This document shows, in pieces, positions 1 to 6,509 of a stretch of 6,746 bases of DNA (position 1 is the stretch's first letter; every line of letters starts with the position of its first letter). Source of the DNA: Hydrogenimonas sp. (GTDB lineage Bacteria; Campylobacterota; Campylobacteria; Campylobacterales; Hydrogenimonadaceae); NCBI GenBank assembly GCA_021647345.1, contig JAKIUX010000050.1:1-6746 (forward strand), written 5' to 3'. The notes under the pieces were generated by a model. It saw only the letters and a list, made by a program, of their open reading frames with translations, was not told the DNA's origin and searched no databases. Made by a program: the position numbers and the translations under genes.

Positions 1-505
1 TAGATATCTCCTCTCCCCTGGTATGGGGAACAATGCAGAAGGTGCACTGTTTGTCGCATCCGATAGATATATTCACGTAGGCTTTATATAAAGATGTTCT
101 AAACTCTCCGAAAGCGTAAGAGCTCTCGTCATAGTCAATATCGACCTCAACGGCCTTGCTTCGGTGCAGAACTTCTGTTATTTTGCTTACGTTTCTAGCA
201 CCCAAAACGAAATCAACGACAGGTGCGCGCTTTATTATCTCTTCGCCAAGATGGCTTGCCGTGCAGCCGCAAACCCCTATCTTCGCTCCAGGCTTTTTAA
301 CTTTCGCGAACTGCCCTATCTCGCTGAAAAGCTTATTGACAGGCTTTTCACGCACACTGCACGTATTTATAATTATAAGATCGGCCTCTTCAGGGGCTCG
401 AGCCTCCTCGTACCCCTCTTTCAGCACAAGCTCAGCCATCATATGTTCGCTGTCGCGAACGTTCATAGCGCATCCGAGTGTCTCTATGAAGAACTTTTTG
501 CTCAC
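1..505 (-). CDS. miaB: MiaB, tRNA-2-methylthio-N6-dimethylallyladenosine synthase (N-terminal part)
   Basis: Radical-SAM methylthiotransferase that adds the 2-methylthio group to i6A37 of tRNAs reading UNN codons. The gene runs off the left edge, so about 168 N-terminal residues are visible. The N-terminal UPF0004 domain shows its three cluster-binding cysteines: C12 in TLGCAMN, C49 in NTCSVREKP and C81 in GCGCTAS context (C79 lies beside it). The radical-SAM motif CxxxCxxC is C150, C154, C157 in [10 protein letters not shown] chose the GTG at 505-503 as start: an in-frame TAA lies just upstream (529-527), the family's usual N-terminus begins here, and GGGAG sits 8 bases before it. The gene follows the HP0268-family gene by 16 bases, with the ribosome site inside that gap, so the two are probably cotranscribed. 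The sequence strongly resembles the Helicobacter pylori protein as I recall it. No defect is visible in the part present. Confidence 0.95.
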   Translation of the reverse strand, partial: MSKKFFIETLGCAMNVRDSEHMMAELVLKEGYEEARAPEEADLIIINTCSVREKPVNKLFSEIGQFAKVKKPGAKIGVCGCTASHLGEEIIKRAPVVDFVLGARNVSKITEVLHRSKAVEVDIDYDESSYAFGEFRTSLYKAYVNISIGCDKQCTFCIVPHTRGEEIS

Positions 506-521
506 CAGGCGGGCTCCCGGC

Positions 522-767
522 TCATTTTAGTATATGAACTTCGTAGAGGTAATCGTTCTCGTTCAGTCCGAAACGGATCTCTCTAAAGTAGACACTGTAC
601 CCTTTGCCCTCGAAGTGCTCAACCATCTCCATCAGATCTTTATGGGAGTTCTCTCTATCGAAATAGAATATCTTCTGCCCCTCTTTTTCGAGCTCTTTTT
701 CAATCTTTTCAACGGTAATAGCTTTCGGCTTGGCGTTAAGTTCGGTTCTTGCCGCTTTCAATTCCAT
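522..767 (-). CDS. HP0268-family small protein (putative nuclease)
   Basis: An 81-residue protein of the Campylobacterota-specific HP0268 family. From family knowledge, the H. pylori member has a compact alpha/beta fold and was reported to nick DNA and to have RNase activity. The residue pattern here matches what I recall of it: an FYFDREN segment near residues 34-40 and a C-terminal NDYLYEVHI block. Two in-frame ATGs exist, at 773 and 767. The purine-rich AGAGGA (779-774) abuts the first with no spacer but lies 6 bases before the second, so I chose 767 (protein beginning MELKAARTE). It is the first gene of a minus-strand pair with miaB, and a good -10 box lies about 40 bases upstream. Nuclease activity is inferred by family membership only; the cellular role is not known to me. 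Confidence 0.85.
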   Translation of the reverse strand: MELKAARTELNAKPKAITVEKIEKELEKEGQKIFYFDRENSHKDLMEMVEHFEGKGYSVYFREIRFGLNENDYLYEVHILK

Positions 768-807
768 ATACATTCCTCTACAATTTAATGCTTTACACTA
801 TCGGCCG

Positions 808-813
808 ATTATA
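808..813 (-). promoter_or_regulatory. -10 element for the HP0268-family/miaB pair
   Basis: A perfect TATAAT on the minus strand, 40 bases before the chosen start of the HP0268-family gene, implying a leader of about 35 bases. No clear TTGACA -35 is visible, which is normal for sigma-70 promoters in this phylum. It faces away from the nusA promoter, so the two transcripts are divergent. Confidence 0.6.
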
Positions 814-859
814 TCGAAACAAAGGTAAAGCTTTTATAAATGATAAAGATTGCTTTCAG

Positions 860-865
860 TATAAT
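860..865 (+). promoter_or_regulatory. -10 element for nusA
   Basis: A perfect TATAAT on the plus strand followed by GTAAG, with AT-rich DNA upstream and no clear -35 hexamer. It would give a leader of roughly 80 bases before the nusA ATG. That leader holds a small GC-rich hairpin (GGGG/CCCC around CGAG, 890-901) with no T-run after it. Confidence 0.55.
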
Positions 866-952
866 GTAAGTCTTAATCGCTGCAAGATCGGGGCGAGCCC
901 CTCTCCACTGCGCAAAAAATCAAAAAAGTTTATAGAAGGAATTGTTGAAGGT

Positions 953-2074
953 ATGGAAAAGATCATAGATATTATCGACTCTATTGCACACGAAAAAGGG
1001 TTGCCGCCCGAATCGGCAAAAGAGGCTTTCAAAACAGCCCTTGTCCAGACAGCAAAGAGAGTTGTTTGCGAAAAGTGCGACTTCGACGTGGAGATAAATG
1101 AAAACTCCAAAAGTTACGTCCTGCGTCAGAAGATCACCGTAGTGGAAGAGGGCGACCCGAGGCTTGTAGATGAGCCTGAAAAGTTCATAAGTCTTGAAGA
1201 GGCGAAAGATATCGACCCTGACGCCGAGATAGGGGATGAACTTACCGGAGAGCCGATAAACCTCGAAGAGTATGGCAGAAATGCCGCAGCCGCACTCTAC
1301 CGAGAGATAGAGTACCACATCCAGCGCTTCGTGGAAGAGCAGATGTTCAACAAATATAAAGCGATGATTGGCACCATAGTAAACGGTCCTGTCACCAGAG
1401 TAGACAGCGAAGAGAATACATATATAGAGATAGACGAGGTTCGCGCCGTGCTTCCGAAAAGAAACCGCATCAAGGGCGAATCTTTCCGCGTTGGAGATAC
1501 GATTAAAGGTATTTTGCGTTATGTCGGCATTGACAAGAAGTTTGGCATACACCTGGAGATTTCGCGAACTATGCCGAAGTTCCTCGAAGAGCTGCTAAAG
1601 CAGGAGGTTCCGGAGATTGCCGACGGTCTCGTAGTTATTGAGAAGTCTGCAAGAATTCCGGGAGAGAGAGCGAAAGTGGCACTGACGGCTCTTAGCCCGA
1701 GAGTCGACCCGGTAGGCGCTACGGTAGGGGTAAAAGGGGTTAGAATCAACGCCGTAAGCGAAGAGCTGCATAACGAAAATATCGACTGCATCGAGTACTC
1801 GCCCATACCGGAGATTTTTGTAGCAAGAAGCCTAAGCCCCGCTATCATAAGCAGCGTAAAGATAGAGAAAGATAAAGCGATAGTAACACTGCCGAGCGAC
1901 CAGAAGTCTAAAGCGATAGGCAAAAGCGGCATAAACATACGCCTTGCATCGATGCTCACAGGCTACCAGATAGAGCTAAATGAGATAGCCTCGGCACCGC
2001 AAGCTAAGGGCGAAACGAAAGAGGAGCAGACACAGCTCAACCCGGACGCTCTAAAAGCGCTATTTGGCGAGTGA
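953..2074 (+). CDS. nusA: Transcription termination/antitermination factor NusA
   Basis: NusA binds RNA polymerase and nascent RNA and modulates pausing, intrinsic termination and antitermination. I start it at ATG 953 (MEKIIDIIDSIA), the family's N-terminus, giving 373 residues. The frame stays open back to 749, but that stretch reads as non-coding and contains the promoter. AAGGA at 936-940 is 12 bases from the ATG, rather far; GAAGG at 947-951 is too close. Domains in order: RNA-polymerase-binding N-terminal domain (about 1-130), S1 domain (about 136-204), KH1 (about 205-283, GVKG at 259-262) and KH2 (about 295-345, GKSG at 323-326). A short polar tail ends in LKALFGE. The C-terminal acidic repeats of E. 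coli NusA are absent, as expected in this phylum. A C39-x2-C42 pair in the N-terminal domain is slightly unusual. The family match is unambiguous. Confidence 0.96.
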   Translation: MEKIIDIIDSIAHEKGLPPESAKEAFKTALVQTAKRVVCEKCDFDVEINENSKSYVLRQKITVVEEGDPRLVDEPEKFISLEEAKDIDPDAEIGDELTGEPINLEEYGRNAAAALYREIEYHIQRFVEEQMFNKYKAMIGTIVNGPVTRVDSEENTYIEIDEVRAVLPKRNRIKGESFRVGDTIKGILRYVGIDKKFGIHLEISRTMPKFLEELLKQEVPEIADGLVVIEKSARIPGERAKVALTALSPRVDPVGATVGVKGVRINAVSEELHNENIDCIEYSPIPEIFVARSLSPAIISSVKIEKDKAIVTLPSDQKSKAIGKSGINIRLASMLTGYQIELNEIASAPQAKGETKEEQTQLNPDALKALFGE

Positions 2075-2103
2075 TAGTCTTTCGTTAGTTTTTCGTCAGT
2101 AAC

Positions 2104-2163
2104 GGAAGGAAGGCAACCTAACGTAATAATGAAGGATGGAGGCTCCGCTTCCTTCCATTTTTT
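2104..2163 (+). terminator. Terminator-like hairpin after nusA
   Basis: GGAAGGAAG (2104-2112) pairs perfectly over 9 bp with CTTCCTTCC (2148-2156), which is followed by A and six Ts (2158-2163). The loop is long (35 bases). A second, closer 5' arm, GAAGGA at 2131-2136, can pair with TCCTTC at 2150-2155, so two mutually exclusive stems share the 3' arm next to the T-run. It begins 30 bases after the nusA stop. Confidence 0.6.
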
Positions 2164-2250
2164 CGACTAACCATAGAGCAAGGAGTTAAGTTAAATCATT
2201 CTCTCAATTTATAATTTCCTACTTACTCACTACACATTACTAATAGAGCC

Positions 2251-2357
2251 CTCTGAAAAACTCTTCTGCGAACAACATCTGCAGCGTAATGGTCGGAATT
2301 TCATCGAAATTCCTAGATACCATAGCGAAGCCGTTTGAGCAGAATAGTTTTTCAGAG
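2251..2357. repeat. 107-bp palindromic element with 19-bp terminal inverted repeats
   Basis: The ends are CTCTGAAAAACTCTTCTGC (2251-2269) and its inverted copy (2339-2357), matching at 18 of 19 positions. Inside lies a perfect 8-bp palindromic stem, GGAATTTC (2295-2302) with GAAATTCC (2306-2313), around a 3-base ATC loop. ATGGT (2289-2293) also pairs with ACCAT (2319-2323). The element is 11 bases past the permease stop and between convergent genes. No T-run follows on either strand, so it is not a standard terminator. It could be a small non-autonomous mobile element, a REP/BIME-like unit, or an RNA-stabilising structure; no coding frame is credible. Confidence 0.7.
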
Positions 2358-2368
2358 TATACAATTAC

Positions 2369-3331
2369 TCATTGCTCTCTTCTTGCGTATGGGTTTAGCT
2401 TCAAAAGAGCCAAATCGGCCAACACGTTTCCAAGAAGTGTCAAAAATGCGGTTATTATCAAAATACCCATTATAACCGGGTAGTCGCGGCTAAGTGCCGA
2501 CTGGTAAAAAAGCAGCCCCATTCCGTTTATTGAAAAAATCGACTCGATTATCACGCTTCCGCCTATCAGCCCAGGCAGCGAGAGACCGAGAATCGTAACT
2601 ATAGAGGGCATTAAGTTGGGCATAATGAAGCGCTTTCTTATAGTCGCATCATCTATCCCTCTCGCTTTTGCAAAAAAGATATAATCGCTCTTTAAAATCT
2701 CCAGAGTCAAGGAGCGCACATACATTGTTAGCCCCCCAATTCCTCCAAAAACCATTACAAAAATCGGAATGGCAAGATGCCATGCATAGTCTAACCACTT
2801 CAAAATCCCCTCTTTTGGTTCAAGACTTTGAAGTCCGCTAATGGGAAACCACCCGAGCTTCAGCCCAAATATCAAAATCAAAACCAGAGCGAGGTAGAAA
2901 GAGGGCATGGCGAAACTCAAAAGAGAGAGCTCTTTTATAGATCTATCTTTTATACTGTTTTGGCGCAAAGCAGCAGCTATTCCAAGCCTTAAAGAGATAA
3001 AAAATACAAAAACCATAGATATGATATTCATTGTCAAAGTTATAGGCAGACGCGATGCGATCTCCAAGCTAACTCTTTCACCACTGGCGAAAGATAGACC
3101 GAAGTCCAGATGCATCAGCGCCCATACCCACCTAATATACTGCTCCCAAAGAGGCTTGTCGAGGCCATAGACAGCTTTTAGATGCTCTATAGACTCTTTA
3201 GTTATATTTGGATTTAGCTCGCCAGCTGCAAAAAAGCTGTTTGGTGCAGCGTGGATCACCAAAAATGAAATAAGAGATATAATAAGAAGCATACCCCCGA
3301 TATATAAGAGCTTTCTAAAAAAGAGATACAT
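2369..3331 (-). CDS. DppB/OppB-type ABC transporter permease (peptide/nickel family)
   Basis: Inner-membrane permease subunit of the peptide/opine/nickel ABC importer family, 320 residues, normal length. Six hydrophobic membrane segments are visible, near residues 8-28, 98-122, 133-155, 186-206, 240-262 and 287-309. The soluble stretch between the first two carries the family's GLDKPLWEQYIRW and DFGLSF signatures. The cytoplasmic EAA loop that docks the ATPase runs from E211 to about P238, with the invariant glycine at G225 in AKARGI. No partner permease (DppC type), ATPase or binding protein is in this window, so the substrate cannot be named. The start ATG at 3331 has only a weak ribosome site (AGAG, about 6 bases upstream). 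The gene looks more AT-rich than nusA or tpiA. It lies downstream of the porin in the same direction, separated by a probable terminator, and has its own candidate promoter. Confidence 0.9.
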   Translation of the reverse strand: MYLFFRKLLYIGGMLLIISLISFLVIHAAPNSFFAAGELNPNITKESIEHLKAVYGLDKPLWEQYIRWVWALMHLDFGLSFASGERVSLEIASRLPITLTMNIISMVFVFFISLRLGIAAALRQNSIKDRSIKELSLLSFAMPSFYLALVLILIFGLKLGWFPISGLQSLEPKEGILKWLDYAWHLAIPIFVMVFGGIGGLTMYVRSLTLEILKSDYIFFAKARGIDDATIRKRFIMPNLMPSIVTILGLSLPGLIGGSVIIESIFSINGMGLLFYQSALSRDYPVIMGILIITAFLTLLGNVLADLALLKLNPYARREQ

Positions 3332-3381
3332 TTTTAACTCTTTTGATCAAAATTTTGAAGCATCTTTGCAACTTAAGAAGA

Positions 3382-3387
3382 ATTATA
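3382..3387 (-). promoter_or_regulatory. Candidate -10 element for the permease gene
   Basis: TATAAT on the minus strand, about 50 bases before the permease ATG, downstream of the porin terminator hairpin. No -35 is evident. A perfect 12-bp palindrome, TTTTGATCAAAA (3341-3352), lies between this box and the start codon, in the predicted leader. Confidence 0.45.
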
Positions 3388-3437
3388 AGATACCCTGCCG
3401 AAGCGGAGCCTTAATGTTTTAAAAGAGTTAAAGTAGA

Positions 3438-3459
3438 GCCGCCTCGAAATTGAGACGGC
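3438..3459 (-). terminator. Terminator hairpin after the porin
   Basis: On the minus strand GCCGTCTC and GAGGCGGC form an 8-bp stem with one G-U pair around a 6-base AATTTC loop, 19 bases past the porin stop. The tail that follows is T-rich but broken (TCTACTTTAACTCTTTT), so termination may be partial. Confidence 0.7.
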
Positions 3460-3478
3460 AATTAACATCTAACAGATA

Positions 3479-4675
3479 TTAGAAGTTGTAAGTGATATAG
3501 AGTTGCAGAGTGTTGTAAGCGTCGTTAATGTTCTGATCTTCTGCATCTGTGTAAATATAGGCTAGCATCGTCTCAAATGCACCGTAAGACTTACCTGCGG
3601 TAAGCGCAAATTCTGTCAAGTCTCTGCCGTTGCCATTGCTGTCGGTGGCAGTATAGTAAGCACCCAGTTTAGCAATTTCAGCATCGTAAGTAGCAGTAAT
3701 ATTATAGGCATCTGTATCAGGGCTACTTACATACCCGTAGTTCCACCAAGCTTCAGTATAGAGTTTTGACTGAGCGCCGCCAACGTTACCAAAGCCTACA
3801 TCGCCTTTATCTACAGAAGAGTATGCAGCAGAGATATCAAATCCAGCAAGATTAACTCCAGCTTTAACAGCCCAAACAGAAGCATCGTTCGCATTAGCTT
3901 TATTTTCAGATGTAGCAGTATACTGCGCGCCAAGCTCAAGCTTCATGTCATTATCAAGCTCAGGAGTTATATCAGCTTGAAGCCAATAAGCCGTAGCAAT
4001 AGAGTCAACGTCATAGTACCACGCTTGCGCTGTAGTCATAGGTATCGCGGTAGTTATAGCACCGAAAGCGTATGCGCCATTGTCACCGAAAGTATTGTAA
4101 GGCTGGCCGCCGAATCTATCCCCGGTGGTTACCGTAGCTGCACCGCCGACATTACTTCTCATTATCCAAGCGGCAACGAGAGTCGTGTTTTCTATGTGAC
4201 TGTCCGCAACAACCGCTGCATCGTAGCTGTTACTTACGATATTCCACTTTTCAGAAAACACAAGAGGAGTGTCTATATATTGACGACCGAATATTACGGC
4301 AGTCTTTTCGAAAACTGTTCCTTGAAGGTTCGCTTCGTCAAACCACATTTGAGAACCTACACCGCTGCCTGCCCAGGTATCGCTAACTACTCTGCTCTCA
4401 AGGCCTAGTGTATCAAGTACCGTCAAACCTACTTTAGCTATAATTCCGTCTTTTAGCTCTTTTTCTGCATCAAGGCTTACAGCCGCATTTGCATAAGAGT
4501 TATCTTGACCAAAGAGGCTTGCATCGCCAGGAGTATGAGGAGCCAATGCTCCGCTCCACATATCAGCGTCGTTAGTACCGTAAAAAACTTTTACGTCTCC
4601 ACCTATTTTAACATCCGCAAATGCGGATATACCCATTGCCATTACAGCCGCTAGGCTAAGTTTTGCAAATTTCAT
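3479..4675 (-). CDS. Outer-membrane porin (Campylobacterota Opr/OprD-like beta-barrel)
   Basis: A 398-residue secreted beta-barrel protein. The N-terminus is a Sec signal peptide (MKFAKLSLAAVMAMGISAFA) with probable cleavage after AFA-20. The mature protein has alternating polar/hydrophobic strands, no cysteine, many Asp, Asn, Ala and Tyr residues, and ends in LYITYNF, with the terminal phenylalanine recognised by the BAM machinery. A central FGRQYIDTPLVFSEKWN segment (about residues 150-166) resembles the conserved GRQ-IDTP block of OprD/Opr-type porins and marks the family. A strong ribosome site, AAGGAG (4686-4681), is 5 bases from the ATG. It likely forms a diffusion channel; the substrate cannot be read from sequence. 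It has its own extended -10 promoter and a PHO-box-like repeat upstream, and ends in a hairpin, so it is probably monocistronic. An adhesin-like or purely structural barrel is less likely. Confidence 0.88.
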   Translation of the reverse strand: MKFAKLSLAAVMAMGISAFADVKIGGDVKVFYGTNDADMWSGALAPHTPGDASLFGQDNSYANAAVSLDAEKELKDGIIAKVGLTVLDTLGLESRVVSDTWAGSGVGSQMWFDEANLQGTVFEKTAVIFGRQYIDTPLVFSEKWNIVSNSYDAAVVADSHIENTTLVAAWIMRSNVGGAATVTTGDRFGGQPYNTFGDNGAYAFGAITTAIPMTTAQAWYYDVDSIATAYWLQADITPELDNDMKLELGAQYTATSENKANANDASVWAVKAGVNLAGFDISAAYSSVDKGDVGFGNVGGAQSKLYTEAWWNYGYVSSPDTDAYNITATYDAEIAKLGAYYTATDSNGNGRDLTEFALTAGKSYGAFETMLAYIYTDAEDQNINDAYNTLQLYITYNF

Positions 4676-4716
4676 TCCTACTCCTTAGGGGTTAATATTG
4701 TTAGCTTGCAAGCGCC

Positions 4717-4725
4717 ATTATATCA
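4717..4725 (-). promoter_or_regulatory. Extended -10 promoter element of the porin
   Basis: TGATATAAT on the minus strand: a perfect TATAAT preceded by the TGn extension that offsets a weak -35. It lies 41 bases before the porin ATG, giving a short leader. A 10-bp palindrome, GCTTGCAAGC (4704-4713), falls at the predicted transcription start. Confidence 0.65.
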
Positions 4726-4748
4726 TAGAGTAAACTTAAACGACCATA

Positions 4749-4766
4749 ATGACACATAAATGACAG
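4749..4766 (-). promoter_or_regulatory. PHO-box-like tandem repeat upstream of the porin promoter
   Basis: The minus strand reads CTGTCAT-TTAT-GTGTCAT: two 7-bp direct repeats separated by 4 AT base pairs, an 11-bp period. This is the architecture of the E. coli PhoB site (CTGTCAT, 4 AT-rich bases, CTGTCAT), and 13 of 14 repeat positions agree. It ends 23 bases upstream of the TGn of the -10 element, about 15 bp further than in typical E. coli PhoB promoters. Binding by PhoB or another OmpR-family regulator is inference. Confidence 0.5.
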
Positions 4767-4798
4767 TTATCAAGCTTATTTATTACTATATGTAACTG

Positions 4799-5641
<843 letters not shown>

Positions 5642-5646
5642 TTAGC

Positions 5647-5732
5647 AATGAGAAACGAGAAATTTCTGATGACCGCATAGCGGGCTTCCATCAAAAACAG
5701 AAATTATATGCAAGCGCATCTCGTTTCCCATT
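5647..5732. repeat. 86-bp nested palindromic element between tpiA and fabI
   Basis: Three nested inverted repeats are visible. The outer arms are AATGAGAAACGAGA (5647-5660) and its inverted copy (5719-5732), 13 of 14 matching. The middle arms are AATTTCTG (5661-5668) and CAGAAATT (5698-5705), perfect. Inside are GATG/CATC (5668-5671, 5689-5692) and CCGC/GCGG (5673-5676, 5680-5683) around an ATA loop. No T-run follows the hairpin on the minus strand, so it is not an obvious terminator. The sequence is unrelated to the 107-bp element after nusA, though the design is similar. Confidence 0.65.
5703..5708 (-). promoter_or_regulatory. Possible -10 element for fabI
   Basis: TATAAT on the minus strand, 83 bases before the fabI ATG and overlapping the middle right arm of the palindromic element. 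If used, transcripts would start inside the palindrome, carrying the GATG/CATC-CCGC/GCGG hairpin near their 5' end. The alternative is readthrough from tpiA. Confidence 0.35.
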
Positions 5733-5795
5733 CTCAATATTTTACCTGTTCTTTTAAAGTTTTTGTGCTCGATACGAGAAGCTTCAACTCATCAC

Positions 5796-6509
5796 TCATT
5801 GTTCAATCACTGTTTCTAACATCGAAACCATGCTTGAAACATCCCAGCTCGCCGTACCTATCAAAGCGCCGTCGCAACCCGGAGTCGAAAGGATCTCTTC
5901 AATATTTGCAGGCTTTACGCTTCCGCCGTATAGCAGCGGCCTGTCGCAGAGAGATTTTATGACGGCATGGGTCTTCTCTATCAGCTTAGGAGTGGCAGTT
6001 TTACCGGTTCCGATAGCCCATACCGGCTCATACGCCATTATCAGATTTTCATAAGAGGTGTCGATACCCTCAAGCTGCTCCACAATGTACCTTCTTACAG
6101 CCTCTTCTCCCTGCTCTCTAACCTCCAGCGGCTCCCCTATGCAGTAGAAGATCGTAAGCCCCCTCTCCGTGAACCATCTATATTTAGAAGCTATAAACTC
6201 TTGGGTCTCGCCAAGAAGATGGCGCCTTTCGCTATGGCCTACAAGTATGGTTTTAATGCCAAACTCATCAAGCTGCTCCAATCCTATTTCGCCTGTAAAA
6301 GAGCCTTTAACGGTAGGGTAGGCGTTCTGTGCCCCTACAACTATTGAAGATTTGGTCTCAAAAGAGTCAAGAGCGGTAAAAGGTGGAAATATGTAAACCT
6401 CATCGCGGTAACCATTCTTCTGCATCCATTGGTCGAGTTGGGCAATATACTCTGCCGTAGAAGCTCTGGTATGATTGGTTTTGAAATTTGCGGCTAAAAT
6501 CTTGCTCAT
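5796..6509 (-). CDS. tpiA: Triosephosphate isomerase
   Basis: Interconverts dihydroxyacetone phosphate and glyceraldehyde 3-phosphate, used in glycolysis, gluconeogenesis and the Calvin cycle. It is a TIM barrel of 237 residues, shorter than the usual 250 or so but normal for Campylobacterota. Active-site residues are present: N8 and K10 in AANFKTN, H92 in VGHSERR and E161 in [11 protein letters not shown]. The flexible loop 6 is at about 164-173, and the phosphate-binding YGGSVKPAN (194-202) and GALIGTAS (214-221) follow. The ATG overlaps the pgk stop by 4 bases (ATGA), so translation is probably coupled; GAGGA and GGAG inside the end of pgk serve as the ribosome site. Directly after its stop the sequence reads as TGAGTGATGAGT-like low-complexity words. 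Confidence 0.97.
   Translation of the reverse strand: MSKILAANFKTNHTRASTAEYIAQLDQWMQKNGYRDEVYIFPPFTALDSFETKSSIVVGAQNAYPTVKGSFTGEIGLEQLDEFGIKTILVGHSERRHLLGETQEFIASKYRWFTERGLTIFYCIGEPLEVREQGEEAVRRYIVEQLEGIDTSYENLIMAYEPVWAIGTGKTATPKLIEKTHAVIKSLCDRPLLYGGSVKPANIEEILSTPGCDGALIGTASWDVSSMVSMLETVIEQ

Larger units (their letters stand above)
2075..2368. other. Non-coding gap between convergent nusA and the permease gene
   Basis: No believable coding sequence is seen in these 294 bases. In order it holds an 11-bp tandem repeat, TTTCGTTAGT/TTTCGTCAGT (2080-2100), the nusA terminator-like hairpin, and about 60 AT-rich bases with nothing recognisable. Then come a low-complexity stretch of ACT-rich words (CTTACTCACTACACATTACT, 2222-2241) and a 107-bp palindromic element. 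The gap ends with CAATTACTCATTGCTC, which runs into the permease stop codon. Confidence 0.7.

Noticed and set aside
156..586. Plus-strand open frames of 124 and 140 codons.
   Set aside because: They lie antisense to miaB, whose motifs are unmistakable on the minus strand, and their translations resemble no protein I know.
749..952. A 68-codon in-frame N-terminal extension of nusA.
   Set aside because: The extension has no family match, contains the nusA promoter and overlaps the divergent gene's start. The family N-terminus MEKIIDII begins at 953.
920..1552. A 210-codon minus-strand open frame inside nusA.
   Set aside because: It is a shadow of the conserved NusA S1/N-terminal coding sequence, with no motif of its own.
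2080..2100. An 11-bp tandem repeat TTTCGTTAGT/TTTCGTCAGT after the nusA stop, considered as a regulator site.
   Set aside because: It is T-rich, lies between a stop codon and a terminator, and matches no operator I know, so chance or slippage is enough.
2289..2483. A 64-codon plus-strand open frame after nusA.
   Set aside because: It spans the palindromic element and the 3' end of the permease gene, and has no recognisable content or ribosome site.
3977..4408. A 143-codon plus-strand open frame inside the porin gene.
   Set aside because: It is antisense to the porin, which has a signal peptide, a good ribosome site and a barrel C-terminus. Nothing supports the opposite frame.
4704..4713. 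GCTTGCAAGC palindrome at the porin start site, sharing GCGCTTGCA with the region upstream of fabI (5709-5717).
   Set aside because: The shared word is downstream of the -10 in one case and upstream in the other, so a common operator is not supported.
5770..5782. A small CTCG-CGAG inverted repeat just after tpiA, considered as a terminator.
   Set aside because: The stem is only 4-5 bp, and no T-run follows it on the minus strand.
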